The notes under the pieces: generated by a model
Databases searched by the model: none
The model's input: the letters and a program-made list of their open reading frames with translations, nothing else
Told to the model about the DNA's origin: nothing
From: Chloroflexota bacterium
GTDB taxonomy: Bacteria > Chloroflexota > Limnocylindria > Limnocylindrales > CSP1-4
Length of the DNA: 64,000 bases
NCBI GenBank assembly: GCA_019637815.1
Contig: JAHBUZ010000005.1
Span: 62,001 to 126,000 of the forward strand
Reading direction: 5' to 3'
Position numbers and translations under genes: made by a program
Part shown: positions 51,527-60,684 of the stretch, piece after piece
Numbering within the stretch: the first letter of the stretch is position 1
How the letters are laid out: every line of letters starts with the position of its first letter

Positions 51527-52216
51527 ATGCCCATGACCATCTTCCGCCGTCGTGTGTCCGGCTCGATGCCCGGCCTCCGCCAGCGTGCCGTCGCGTCCGA
51601 CGCCGGGGACGGCGCGGGTGGTCGCTCGCGGCGCCAGCGGGGCCAGGCGCTCGCCGAGTTCGCGATCATCATCCCGCTGCTGTTCCTGCTGGTGATGAGC
51701 ATCATCGAGTTCGCGCTCGCCTTCAACTCCTCGCTGGGCATCAACCGCGCGAGCCAGAACGCGGCGCTCATCGCCGCCGAGGCCGGGAACCTCCCCGGGG
51801 CCGACTGCATGATCCTGCTGAACATCGAGCAGGACATCACGGCGCCCATCGACAAGCGCGAGATCACGGGCATCGAGATCCAGCGGACGAACCCGTCCGG
51901 CACCACGATCTTCAGTCGAAACACGTACACGCGCACAGGCCAGACGCAGTGCCCGCTGGCGGACGGCACCCTCCTGGAGGTGCCTTACACCGCCACCAGC
52001 ACCGGCTACCCGGTCAACCAGCGATGCAGCGTGCTCTCCGGCTGCCCCACGATGGTCCCGGCCCGCACCACGGTGGACACGATCGGCATCCAGATCAACC
52101 TCCGCTACAACCTGCGGACCCCCCTCAACGCGCTCATGGCGATGTTCGGTGGCGGCACCAGCGGGACCATGGACTTCGTCCAGCGGAGCGCCTTCCGGAT
52201 GGAGCCACAGCTGTGA
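51527..52216 (+). CDS. TadE-like pilus/pseudopilin protein (first)
   Basis: A 229-aa protein with a basic leader, then RRQRGQALAEFAIIIPLLFLL, the conserved TadE segment where Glu follows the processing site and a single helix anchors the protein. The C-terminal ~170 residues are exported, with a Cys-containing loop (QRCSVLSGCPTMVP). TadE-like proteins are minor pseudopilins or surface factors of Flp/Tad-type systems. It is first in a three-gene coupled operon; its stop overlaps the next GTG start (GTGA). Confidence 0.85.
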   Translation: MPMTIFRRRVSGSMPGLRQRAVASDAGDGAGGRSRRQRGQALAEFAIIIPLLFLLVMSIIEFALAFNSSLGINRASQNAALIAAEAGNLPGADCMILLNIEQDITAPIDKREITGIEIQRTNPSGTTIFSRNTYTRTGQTQCPLADGTLLEVPYTATSTGYPVNQRCSVLSGCPTMVPARTTVDTIGIQINLRYNLRTPLNALMAMFGGGTSGTMDFVQRSAFRMEPQL

Positions 52217-52905
52217 GCCGGCGCCCACACACGGTCGCGCTGCGCCAGGCCTGGCGTGCGCTGACCCGCCGCTCCGAACCGACCGGCCCGCGCGATGAGC
52301 GCGGTCAGAGCATGGTCGAGTTCATCCTCATCGTGCCGGTCGCGGCGATGCTCCTGATGATCATGCTCGAGTTCGGTCTCGCCTTCAACCATCGGCTGAC
52401 GGTGGGCTATGCCAGCCGCGAGGGCGCCCGCATCGGTGCCGCGCTGGCGCATGGCGGCGCACAGAACTGCACCGTACCCGATCCCGCGAACGTGGACCAG
52501 CAGATCATCGCGGCCGTCCAGCGCATCCTCAAGTCGCCCGGCTCCCCCATCGTGATGAGCGACGTGAGCTCCGTCCGCATCTACCGGGCGGACGCAGCCG
52601 GCAACCAGATCGGCTCGCTCGTCAACGTCTGGACCCAGACCCTCGGCTCCGGGCCCGACCTCGATCCGGGCCCCGGTGTCGACCGCCTCGACTTCAGCCA
52701 GGCGAGCGTCGGCTGGGCGGCCTGCGGTCGCAGGAACGGCTTCCAGAACGGCAACGACCCGGACTCCATCGGCGTCCAGGTGATCTACACCTACCGCCTC
52801 ACGACACCCCTGCGTGCCGTGGCCGACCTGTTCGGCACCGCCGGTGTCTCCTCCACCTTCGCCATGCCTGACCAGACGATCATGGCCCTCAACCCGACCC
52901 AGTGA
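52213..52905 (+). CDS. TadE-like pilus/pseudopilin protein (second)
   Basis: A 230-aa paralogue of the upstream gene, from GTG 52213: RGQSMVEFILIVPVAAMLLMI, then FNHRLTVGYASREGARIGAAL, the family's post-helix segment. The outer domain differs from its neighbour, suggesting two minor subunits. GTGA overlaps at both ends couple it to the neighbouring genes. Confidence 0.85.
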   Translation: MSRRPHTVALRQAWRALTRRSEPTGPRDERGQSMVEFILIVPVAAMLLMIMLEFGLAFNHRLTVGYASREGARIGAALAHGGAQNCTVPDPANVDQQIIAAVQRILKSPGSPIVMSDVSSVRIYRADAAGNQIGSLVNVWTQTLGSGPDLDPGPGVDRLDFSQASVGWAACGRRNGFQNGNDPDSIGVQVIYTYRLTTPLRAVADLFGTAGVSSTFAMPDQTIMALNPTQ

Positions 52906-55196
52906 GGACGCTGATGCGCCACATCCCGTTCCTGCGTCGTCGATCCCGTGGGACGCTGCCGATCGACCAGACCCCGTCCCGCCGCCGTCGAGCGGAGGGT
53001 GGCCAGGCCCTGGTCGTGTTCGTGCTCCTCTCGGTCGTCCTGGTCGGTGCGGTGGCCATCGTCACGGACGTCTCGTGGCTCTGGTACGGCAACCAGCGGA
53101 TGCAGCGAGCCGCGGATGCCGCCGCGCTCGCGGGTGCCATCTATCTGCCGGGCAACACCGCCCAGGCGTATGCCAGCGCGCGCGCCGAGGCGACCAAGAA
53201 CGGCTTCACGTCCGGTGTCGACGGCGTGAGCGTGACGCCCATGCAGGACCCGCTCAACCGGCGCCGACTCATCGTCACCATCAACGGGCCCGTGGGGGCC
53301 TTCTTCGCCCGGGCCCTCGGCTTCACCGAGTTCGGCTCGCAGGCGGTCTCGCGCGCCGAGTACGTGCTCCCGGTGCCCATGGGCAGCCCCGAGAACTACT
53401 ACGGCATCGGCTACTACGTGGGGTCGTCCTCGTCCACCCGCAACCAGGTGGACCAGACGAACGCCAACTCGAACTGGCGGTCGGCCACGACCTTCACGCC
53501 CAACCAGACCAACAACAACAACGACAACTGGGCGAACCCGGGCCGGGTCACCACCGATGACAACCAGTTCGCCACGTCGGCGGCCGCCGCGACCTCCGCG
53601 CAGGTCTTCCGCGACTTCGGCCTGCTGACGGGCGGCTCACCGCCCATCCCGGCGCTCGCCGGTAACCAGACGATGGAGATCCGGGGCATCGAGGTGGAGC
53701 TGCGTGCCCTGTACGGCGGCAGCGGCGGCTCCAGCAACTGCCAGATCCGCACCGAGCTGTCCTGGAACGGGGGCACCAACTGGTCGACCGCCGTGACCAA
53801 CAACCTCGGCAGCTCCGAGGCGACCATCACCCAGGGCAGCGCCACGAGCACCTCCGCGTGGGGTGGCCGCACCTGGGATCGGGCGGACTTCACCGACGTC
53901 CGGGTCCGGCTGACGTTCGTCCGAGGCTCCGGCTGCGGCACCGCGCGCTTCGCCCAGATCGACCGGCTGCGCCTGCGCGTCAGCTATCGCATCACCACGA
54001 CCACGCAGGTGACCGACTACAACCTCGACGGGCGCCAGGACATCCGCGGCCCCAACAACGAGACGCTCCGTCAGCAGAACTTCTGGGGTTCCATGCAGAG
54101 CCAGGGTGCACCGAGCGCCCAGGGTGATGCCTTCATGACCTACTACAACCAGCGGACCGGCACCACGAATGCCTCCTACGACCCCGGTCAGTACTACCAG
54201 TACGGCGTGGACATCCCGGCGGGCGCCACCAACGGCCGCATCTGGGTCTACGACCCCGGGTTCTGTGACGTCACCACCGCCGCTGGTGTGGGCGAGAACT
54301 GGACCGTGGGCGGCACCAACGGCAACTCCACGCCCCAACCGGTCTCGTCGTACTTCGATGTCTACGACACGCGCAACACGCCCTACGAGCTGGCTGACGA
54401 TGTCCTCGTGGCGAGCTTCGGTAACACCTTCCGGCGCCACTTCTACCAGGACGTCGTCGCGCGGACCGCGGCCGGCGGCGCCAACCTGTCCGGCAGCCCG
54501 GCCGACTGCCGGGACGCCACCTGGCACGATCGGTGGGTGCTCCTCGCGAGTGGCCTGACCGGTGGCGGGACGGGCCGGACCTATCGCATCCACACGCATT
54601 CGACCGACCCGACCTCCTCGTCGGACCAGCTGTCCACCACCGCGCTCAACAACTTCGCGTTCTTCGCGAGCGCGAGCGGCGGGACGCCCAAGGTCTACGG
54701 TATCGGCGCCATGGAGGCGTACTTCCGCCTGCCGCAGAACCAGACCTCGGACTTCTACATGGCCCAGATCGAGGAGGTCCACGCCGGCAAGACCATGGTC
54801 ATCGAGCTGTGGGATCCGGGTGACACGGGCAACCTCTCGGCCACCCTCCAGATCCTGCGACCAGCGGCCAACGACTACGTGCCCGCACAGTTCAGCTATG
54901 CCGCCGAGGCGAACAGCCTCAACGCGTCCAACTGCAACAGCCTCGCCGGCACGAACGTGACCTCCGTCGTCACCAACACGGGCGGCTCGTCCCGGTTCAA
55001 CGGCTGCTGGCTGACCATCACCATCCCGTTGCCCACCAACTACGACGCACCGCTGCCGTCGAGCGACAACATCGCCACGGAGGGTGGCTGGTGGAAGATG
55101 CGCTACATCATGGGCAGCGGCTCCGGCAACGCGACGGACCTGACCACGTGGAAGGTGTCCATCCGTGGCAACCCGGTGCACCTCGTGCTGCCCTGA
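52902..55196 (+). CDS. TadG-like surface protein
   Basis: A 764-aa protein. RAEGGQALVVFVLLSVVLVGAV is the TadE/G-type anchor, followed by RMQRAADAAALAGA, typical of TadG. The remaining ~670 residues are a large outside domain rich in Asn, Gly, Ser and Thr, with beta-strand patterns and no von Willebrand-type metal site that I can see. GTG 52902 overlaps the upstream stop; ATG 52914, with GAGG six bases upstream, is an alternative start. No TadA/B/C secretion ATPase or platform genes are in the window, so the apparatus is encoded elsewhere. Confidence 0.82.
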   Translation: MRTLMRHIPFLRRRSRGTLPIDQTPSRRRRAEGGQALVVFVLLSVVLVGAVAIVTDVSWLWYGNQRMQRAADAAALAGAIYLPGNTAQAYASARAEATKNGFTSGVDGVSVTPMQDPLNRRRLIVTINGPVGAFFARALGFTEFGSQAVSRAEYVLPVPMGSPENYYGIGYYVGSSSSTRNQVDQTNANSNWRSATTFTPNQTNNNNDNWANPGRVTTDDNQFATSAAAATSAQVFRDFGLLTGGSPPIPALAGNQTMEIRGIEVELRALYGGSGGSSNCQIRTELSWNGGTNWSTAVTNNLGSSEATITQGSATSTSAWGGRTWDRADFTDVRVRLTFVRGSGCGTARFAQIDRLRLRVSYRITTTTQVTDYNLDGRQDIRGPNNETLRQQNFWGSMQSQGAPSAQGDAFMTYYNQRTGTTNASYDPGQYYQYGVDIPAGATNGRIWVYDPGFCDVTTAAGVGENWTVGGTNGNSTPQPVSSYFDVYDTRNTPYELADDVLVASFGNTFRRHFYQDVVARTAAGGANLSGSPADCRDATWHDRWVLLASGLTGGGTGRTYRIHTHSTDPTSSSDQLSTTALNNFAFFASASGGTPKVYGIGAMEAYFRLPQNQTSDFYMAQIEEVHAGKTMVIELWDPGDTGNLSATLQILRPAANDYVPAQFSYAAEANSLNASNCNSLAGTNVTSVVTNTGGSSRFNGCWLTITIPLPTNYDAPLPSSDNIATEGGWWKMRYIMGSGSGNATDLTTWKVSIRGNPVHLVLP

Positions 55197-55257
55197 TCCA
55201 CGAGGCGCCCCTCCCCTCACGGGCCCGAGGCTCCCGTCCGATCGCTCACCCCGCCCT

Positions 55258-55288
55258 CGAGACCGTCGGTCCCCAGCCGGCGGTCTCG
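55258..55288 (+). terminator. Hairpin terminator after the tad operon
   Basis: CGAGACCG (55258-55265) pairs with CGGTCTCG (55281-55288), and the inner TCGG with CCGG (one G-T pair), around a seven-base loop, 61 bases after the TadG-like stop. Confidence 0.65.
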
Positions 55289-55422
55289 TGCCGTCCCGGA
55301 GCCCACTGGTGACGGGCCCCACCACGCGGACCGAGGCGTGTATGCGCCGGGCGATGGATGACGCCGTCCGTGTCACTTGACCGTCGGGCCACGCGCGCGC
55401 ATGGTGGCGAGAGGAGGTCCCG

Positions 55423-56349
55423 ATGCATCGACAGCTCAGCCCCGTCTTCGGCCGACCAGCCGGCGCCCTGATCCGGCTCGCGCTCTCCCTGGGTCTCGTC
55501 CTGACGGCGCTCGGGCTGTCATCCGTGACCCTCGCCCAGTCGCCCATCCCGGTGCCGCCCTGTGGTGACACGCGGGCCCCCCAGTGCCTGCCGCCGACCG
55601 ATCCCCCGCCGTCCGATGCACCAGACGGCCTCGAGGGCACGACGTGGCTCGTGACACAGGTCGTGGTGGACGGCACGCTCAGCGTGATGCCCGCGGACGG
55701 CCCGGTCGCGACCATGACCCTGGAGGACGGACGCGCCATGGGTGACGGCGGCTGCAACGCCTTCACCACCAGCTATGTCCTGGACGGTGCGACCATCACC
55801 TTCGACCGGGTGGACGCCACGCGCCGCCAGTGCCTCATCGCGGCACCTGCGGAGGACCCGCTGTTCGAGGCACTGCCCCTGGTCGCGCGGTGGTCGATCA
55901 CGGATGGGGTGCTCACCCTCGAGGACCCGGACCGAAGCCCGCTCGTGGTCCTGGAGCCGGGCGCGGGTCCGGGAACGGGCATCCGCGGTCTGTGGCACAT
56001 CAGCGGTCTGGCAGCGCGGGATGGCACGGCCGTGGATCCGGCACGCCTGGCCGGGGCAGAGGCGACGTTCGGTGATGACCGATACCGCGCCACCGTGGGC
56101 TGCAACTGGATCGTCGGCACCTACGCGGAGGACGGCCCGAACCTGACCATCACGCCGGGCGGCCGGACCAAGATGTACTGCGAAGGCCTCATGGACGCCG
56201 AGGACCTCCTGCTCCAGGCGCTCGGCGAGATCACCAGCTCCGCCACGGACGGCGACACGCTCGTTCTGACCGATGACGACGGGACGCCGCGAATCTGGCT
56301 GACGCCCAGGGGTGCCGTGGATCCTGCGCCCTCGAGCGTCGCCCTCTGA
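55423..56349 (+). CDS. Exported protein with two META domains
   Basis: A 308-aa protein from ATG 55423 with AGGAGG five to six bases upstream. A signal peptide (LALSLGLVLTALGLSSVTLAQ) is followed by two META (HslJ-like) domains: LEGTTWLVTQVVVDG and MGDGGCNAFTTSY, then IRGLWHISGLAARDG and ATVGCNWIVGTYAEDG, each with a paired cysteine (RQC and MYC). META proteins are linked to motility and novobiocin resistance but are not well defined. It is a single gene. Confidence 0.85.
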   Translation: MHRQLSPVFGRPAGALIRLALSLGLVLTALGLSSVTLAQSPIPVPPCGDTRAPQCLPPTDPPPSDAPDGLEGTTWLVTQVVVDGTLSVMPADGPVATMTLEDGRAMGDGGCNAFTTSYVLDGATITFDRVDATRRQCLIAAPAEDPLFEALPLVARWSITDGVLTLEDPDRSPLVVLEPGAGPGTGIRGLWHISGLAARDGTAVDPARLAGAEATFGDDRYRATVGCNWIVGTYAEDGPNLTITPGGRTKMYCEGLMDAEDLLLQALGEITSSATDGDTLVLTDDDGTPRIWLTPRGAVDPAPSSVAL

Positions 56350-56391
56350 TCGCGTGGCGCCTCGGTCGACCGGCTGACCCGGCTCGACCGG

Positions 56392-57837
56392 TCAGGCGGA
56401 CTGGGCCAGCACCAGGATGCGCACCTCGGTCATGTCCTCGATGGCCCAGCGGAGACCCTCCCGGCCGAGACCCGAGTCCTTGACCCCGCCGTAGGGCATG
56501 TGGTCGATGCGGTAGGTGGGCACGTCGTTGACGATGACGCCACCGACCTGGAGCTCCTCGAAGGCCTTCCAGGCGTGGGCGAGGTCGTTCGTGAAGAGAC
56601 CCGCCTGGAGCCCGAACCGGCTGTCGTTGACCTCGGCGAGCACCGCATCGAAGTCCTCGAAGGGTGCCGCGACCACGATCGGCGCGAAGGCCTCCTGGAC
56701 ACACACCGCGGCATCCCTGGGCACATCCACGAGGACGGTCGCCGGGAATGCCTGTCCATCGCCGCTGCCACCCGCGAGTGCCCGGGCGCCGGCCGCGACC
56801 GCCTCGTCCACCCAGCCACCGATGCGCCGGGCCGCCTCGAGGTCCACCATGGGCCCCAGCTTCGTCTCGGGGTCCATGGGGTCACCGATGGTCAGCTCCC
56901 GCGCCCCGGCCACGAACCGGTCCATGAACGCGTCCCAGAGCGAGGCGTGGACGAACAGCCGCTGGACGCTGATGCACACCTGGCCGGCGTAGCTGAACGC
57001 GCCCATGAGACAGCGCTGGACCGCCCAGTCGAGGTCGGCGGACGCGTCGACGATGGCGCCCGCGTTGCCGCCCAGCTCCAGCACGACCTTCTTGCGGCCT
57101 GCTCGTGCCTTCATCGCCCAGCCCACGCCCGGCGAGCCGGTGAAGGTGAGCAATCGGAACCGGTCGTCCTCGACCAGCCGGTCGCCCAGCTCCCGGTCCA
57201 TCGGCAGGATGGAGACCGCGCCATCGGGCAGTCCGGCCTCGTCGATGATCTCCGCGACGGCGAGCATCGTGAGCGGGTCCCGGGAGGGCGGCTTGAGCAC
57301 GATGGAGCAGCCTGCCGCGAGTGCCGGCGCGATCTTGTGCGCGGCGAGGTTCAGGGGGAAGTTGAAGGGGCTGATGGCGGCGACCGGCCCGATCGGGAAG
57401 CGGCGCGTGATGCCGATCCGGCCCTTGCTGGCGGGGTTGAGGTCGAGCGGGATGGTCTCGCCCGTGATGCGCTCCGCCTCCTCCGCCCCCAGCTTGAAGG
57501 TGAGGATCGCCCGATCCACTTCGCCCAGGGCGTCACGGATGGGCTTGCCCGATTCGCTGGTGATGATGCGCGCGATCTCCTCGCGCCGCGCCCGCAGGCC
57601 GTTCTCGATGTGGTGGAGCGCACGCGAGCGCTCCATCGACGACAGCCGACGCATCCGCTCGAACCCCGCGATGGCGCCCTGGACCGCCTGTTCGTACTGC
57701 TCGGCCGTGGCGGTGTAGGTGGCGCCGGCGGGGGTGTCGGGGCGTGCCGGGTCATCGACCACCAGCACATCGGGCGAGGTGACCCACTGACCGGCAAGGT
57801 AGATGGGATGCGGGGTGGTGAGCGTGGCCGTGGCCAT
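56392..57837 (-). CDS. NAD(P)-dependent aldehyde dehydrogenase
   Basis: A 481-aa aldehyde dehydrogenase from ATG 57837 (GGAGAA eight bases upstream). Catalytic residues are the Glu in VVLELGGNAGAIV and C288 in YAGQVCISVQR. NAD-site SPFNFPLNLAAHKIAPAL and the C-terminal YGGVKDSGLGREGLRWAI are present. The YAGQVCISVQR context is like lactaldehyde/glyceraldehyde-type dehydrogenases or phosphonoacetaldehyde dehydrogenase; the substrate is open. Upstream lies the 23-bp repeat array in the divergent gap. Confidence 0.9.
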   Translation of the reverse strand: MATATLTTPHPIYLAGQWVTSPDVLVVDDPARPDTPAGATYTATAEQYEQAVQGAIAGFERMRRLSSMERSRALHHIENGLRARREEIARIITSESGKPIRDALGEVDRAILTFKLGAEEAERITGETIPLDLNPASKGRIGITRRFPIGPVAAISPFNFPLNLAAHKIAPALAAGCSIVLKPPSRDPLTMLAVAEIIDEAGLPDGAVSILPMDRELGDRLVEDDRFRLLTFTGSPGVGWAMKARAGRKKVVLELGGNAGAIVDASADLDWAVQRCLMGAFSYAGQVCISVQRLFVHASLWDAFMDRFVAGARELTIGDPMDPETKLGPMVDLEAARRIGGWVDEAVAAGARALAGGSGDGQAFPATVLVDVPRDAAVCVQEAFAPIVVAAPFEDFDAVLAEVNDSRFGLQAGLFTNDLAHAWKAFEELQVGGVIVNDVPTYRIDHMPYGGVKDSGLGREGLRWAIEDMTEVRILVLAQSA

Positions 57838-58002
57838 GAGGGTCGTTCTCCTGGAGGCGCGGACCGGTGTCCGCAACGTGTGATCCGATCCTAGCACCGG
57901 GCCGTGCGATCGATGGGTGCCTGGGTGAGCACCCTCACCGATGGCGCCGTCCGCGATGGCCTGCGACCTGCGCGGTGGCCACGCCCATCGAGACAGGGAC
58001 CG

Positions 58003-58094
58003 GCTGCAAGTGTCGGCATAGAGATGCTGCAAACGTCGGCATAGACTGGCTGCGACCATCGGCATAGGGTCGCTGCGAACGTCGGCATAGGGCT
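58003..58094 (+). repeat. Four exact-period 23-bp direct repeats upstream of the DUF4143 gene
   Basis: Four adjacent 23-base units start at 58003, 58026, 58049 and 58072, each built on GCTGCRANNRTCGGCATAG with a four-base variable end. The last unit runs into the TATGAT box at 58094-58099. Helical spacing and position suggest an array of regulator binding sites (iteron-like), acting on one or both divergent genes. Confidence 0.9.
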
Positions 58095-58107
58095 ATGATG
58101 ACCCGGG
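58094..58107 (+). promoter_or_regulatory. TATGAT -10-like box of the DUF4143 gene
   Basis: TATGAT (58094-58099) ends eight bases before ATG 58108 with no Shine-Dalgarno between, so the gene is probably leaderless. The first T is the last base of the 23-bp array. Confidence 0.6.
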
Positions 58108-59385
58108 ATGGAGACGGCTGATGTGCTCGGACGACCCTATCGACCGCGCGTGATCGACGCGGCGCTGCGTCGCGCTCTGGACGCGGCAGGTGCGGTCGTG
58201 ATCGAGGGCGCGCGGGCGACCGGCAAGACGATGACGGGCCTCCATGCCGCCGGCTCATATGCGTTCCTCGACGACCCGGACGTGCGGCGCGCCCTGGAGG
58301 TTGCGCCGCGATCGGTCTTGGAGGGTGACACCCCACGACTGCTCGATGAGTGGCAGGTCGCGCCCGAGCTCTGGAACCTCGTCCGGCGGGCGGTGGACGC
58401 GGCGATCGAGCCCGGTCGGTTCATCCTCACCGGCTCAGCCTTGCCTGCCGACGACATCACCCGCCATACCGGTGCCGGCAGATTCCTCAGGCTCCGCCAG
58501 CGGACCATGACCTGGTGGGAGAAGCTCGATGGCGCGGCGCACCCGGTCAGCATCGCCGGGCTGTTCGACGGCGAGCGGCCGGTCGCCGACATGCAGGCAG
58601 GTCCAGGGCTCGACGAGGTCATCGAGTATGTCCTTCGACCCGGCTTCCCGGCGATGACGTCACTCCGACCGGCGCAGTCTGCGGACCGCCTTCGGGCGTA
58701 CATCGACGATGTGGCACGCACGGACATCCGACGACTCGCCGACGTGCGACATGCACCGGACGTCATCAAGCAGCTCATCAGCGGGTTGGCGCGCTCCGTC
58801 GCCGCCGAGGTGACCTACAGCACGCTCGCGGCCGATGTACGAGCGGTCGCGCCGACGATCGACTCCGAGACCATCAGCGGCTATGTCGGACTCTTGGAGC
58901 GACTCTTCATCGTGGAGCCCCAGCAACCCTGGACGCCACGACTCCGATCCCGTGCCCGCCTCCGGACTTCGCCCAAGCGTCACTTGGTCGATGCGTCGCT
59001 CGCGGCTGCCGCGCTGGGCGCGGGACCGAGGCGACTGCGCCAGGACTTGGAGACGCTGGGTGTCCTCTTCGAAAGCGCGGTCATCCACGACCTGATGGTC
59101 CTCGCGGCACCGATGGACGGTGAGATCCGCCACTACCGGGACTCGAATGGCAAGGAGATCGATGCGATCATCGCTCTCCCGGACGGCCGCTGGGCCGCGG
59201 TCGAGGTCAAGCTTGGTGGACCGCAGATGCTGGCGGGTGTCGAGTCGCTGCGAGACGCCATCGCGCAGATCGACACCGAGTTCGTCGGCGACCCGGCATT
59301 CCGCCTAGTCGTCACGGGCACCGGCCCGATCCTGACCGCGGACGACGACACGATCATCAGCCCGCTCAGCGCGCTCGCGCCCTGA
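58108..59385 (+). CDS. AAA ATPase with DUF4143 domain
   Basis: A 425-aa protein. The N-terminal AAA domain has Walker A GARATGKT at 34-41, AFLDDPDVRRAL, LLDEWQVAPELW as the Walker B region, and FILTGSALPADD as sensor. The C-terminal DUF4143 part ends KEIDAIIALPDGRWAAVEVKLGG, a restriction-nuclease-like D-ExK signature. Such proteins are widespread in bacteria and archaea; no firm role is known, though nuclease or mobile-DNA links are suspected. It stands alone after a 23-bp repeat array. Confidence 0.87.
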   Translation: METADVLGRPYRPRVIDAALRRALDAAGAVVIEGARATGKTMTGLHAAGSYAFLDDPDVRRALEVAPRSVLEGDTPRLLDEWQVAPELWNLVRRAVDAAIEPGRFILTGSALPADDITRHTGAGRFLRLRQRTMTWWEKLDGAAHPVSIAGLFDGERPVADMQAGPGLDEVIEYVLRPGFPAMTSLRPAQSADRLRAYIDDVARTDIRRLADVRHAPDVIKQLISGLARSVAAEVTYSTLAADVRAVAPTIDSETISGYVGLLERLFIVEPQQPWTPRLRSRARLRTSPKRHLVDASLAAAALGAGPRRLRQDLETLGVLFESAVIHDLMVLAAPMDGEIRHYRDSNGKEIDAIIALPDGRWAAVEVKLGGPQMLAGVESLRDAIAQIDTEFVGDPAFRLVVTGTGPILTADDDTIISPLSALAP

Positions 59386-59388
59386 CCG

Positions 59389-59403
59389 TACGATGTGCCG
59401 ACC
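59389..59403 (+). promoter_or_regulatory. TACGAT -10-like box of the catabolic operon
   Basis: TACGAT (59389-59394) lies nine bases before ATG 59404 and only a few bases after the DUF4143 stop, giving the downstream operon its own leaderless-type promoter. Confidence 0.5.
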
Positions 59404-60609
59404 ATGACGGACGCCCCGCTCGAGCACCTGGTCCCGCTGCCGACCCCTGCGGCCCCCCTCTCCGAGCGGGCGGATGTCGTGATCATCGGCGGCGGCATCA
59501 TGGGCACCAGCGTCGCGTTCCATCTCGCGGAGGCGGGCGTCAGGGACATCGCGATCCTCGAGCGCGACACGGTCGGCTCCGGGTCGTCCGCCAAGCCCCT
59601 CGGCGGGGTCCGCGCCACGTTCTCCGACCCGGGCAACATCGTGCTCGGCCAGCGCAGCCTCGACGCGTTCGAGGGGTTCGACGCGCGGTTCCGGACGGAC
59701 ATCGGCCTGCGGCAGGTGGGCTACCTGTTCCTGGCACGCACACCGGAGGAAGCCGCTGCGCTGGAGGCGAGCGCCGAGCTGCAGAACCGGATGGGGGGTG
59801 ACACGCGCCCCATCGACGCGAGGGCGGCCACCGAGCTGAACCCGTACCTGGACCAGGACGCGATCGTCGCGGCGTCCTTCTCGCCCCGGGACGGCTATGC
59901 GCGCCCGGCACGGGTCGTGGCGGCGTATCGGGCGGCCGCGGAAGCCCTGGGCGCGACCACCTGCGAGCACACGGAGGTCCTGGGCATCGCTCCCGGAACG
60001 AGCACCGTCCACGACGTCCACACCAACCGCGGGTCGGTCGGGACGGACACGATCGTCATCGCGGCGGGAGCATGGTCCCGACGCATCGGGGCCATGGTCG
60101 GCGTGGATCTGCCGGTCGAGCCGCTCCGGCGAGCCATCGGCGTCACGCGGCCGCTCCGGCCGGCGCCACCGGTCATCCCGTTCACGCTCGACCTGTCCAC
60201 GACCCTCTATGTCCACGGCTGTGACGACGACCGTCTGCTCGTGGGTATCTCGCATCCCGAGCAGGCGGTGGGCTTCGGACGCGAGTTCGGGTATGACTGG
60301 GTGCCCGCGTTCGACCGCGCCGCGGCGGTGATCGCGCCCACGCTCGTGGGCCTGACACTCACCGGTGGCTGGGCCGGGCTGTACGAGGACACGCCCGATC
60401 ACAATGCGCTCATCGGTCGCGCGAGGGACGTCGAGGGGGTGCTCTACGCGACGGGCTTCTCCGGGCACGGATTCCTCCAGGGACCCGCGGTCGGCGAGCT
60501 GGTCCGGGATCTCCACCTGGGCCGGGACTCGTTCCTGGACCCGGCGCCCTTCAGCACCGAGCGCTTCCGGGACCAGGACACGCGCATCACCGAGCTGCAC
60601 ATCATCTGA
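59404..60609 (+). CDS. FAD-dependent amine oxidase (DadA/sarcosine-oxidase-beta type)
   Basis: A 401-aa flavoprotein. The dinucleotide fold is VVIIGGGIMGTSVAFHLAEAG. SAKPLGGVRATFSDPGNI and the C-terminal GGWAGLYEDTPDHNALIG and TGFSGHGFLQGPAVGE are typical of sarcosine-oxidase-beta/DAO-family enzymes. Next to HglS- and AmaB-type genes it may oxidise L-pipecolate (AmaA role) or another lysine-derived amine; the substrate is inferred. Start ATG 59404 is preferred over GTG 59395 because of the TACGAT box. Confidence 0.85.
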   Translation: MTDAPLEHLVPLPTPAAPLSERADVVIIGGGIMGTSVAFHLAEAGVRDIAILERDTVGSGSSAKPLGGVRATFSDPGNIVLGQRSLDAFEGFDARFRTDIGLRQVGYLFLARTPEEAAALEASAELQNRMGGDTRPIDARAATELNPYLDQDAIVAASFSPRDGYARPARVVAAYRAAAEALGATTCEHTEVLGIAPGTSTVHDVHTNRGSVGTDTIVIAAGAWSRRIGAMVGVDLPVEPLRRAIGVTRPLRPAPPVIPFTLDLSTTLYVHGCDDDRLLVGISHPEQAVGFGREFGYDWVPAFDRAAAVIAPTLVGLTLTGGWAGLYEDTPDHNALIGRARDVEGVLYATGFSGHGFLQGPAVGELVRDLHLGRDSFLDPAPFSTERFRDQDTRITELHII

Positions 60610-60684
60610 GACGATCGAGACCTGACACCCGACGCGACCCCCGCCGGACCGCACCGGGCGCCGGACCACCAGCGCGAGGAGACC

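Noticed and set aside
58003-58094. CRISPR array
   Set aside because: The 23-bp units are directly adjacent with no unique spacers, and no cas gene is present.
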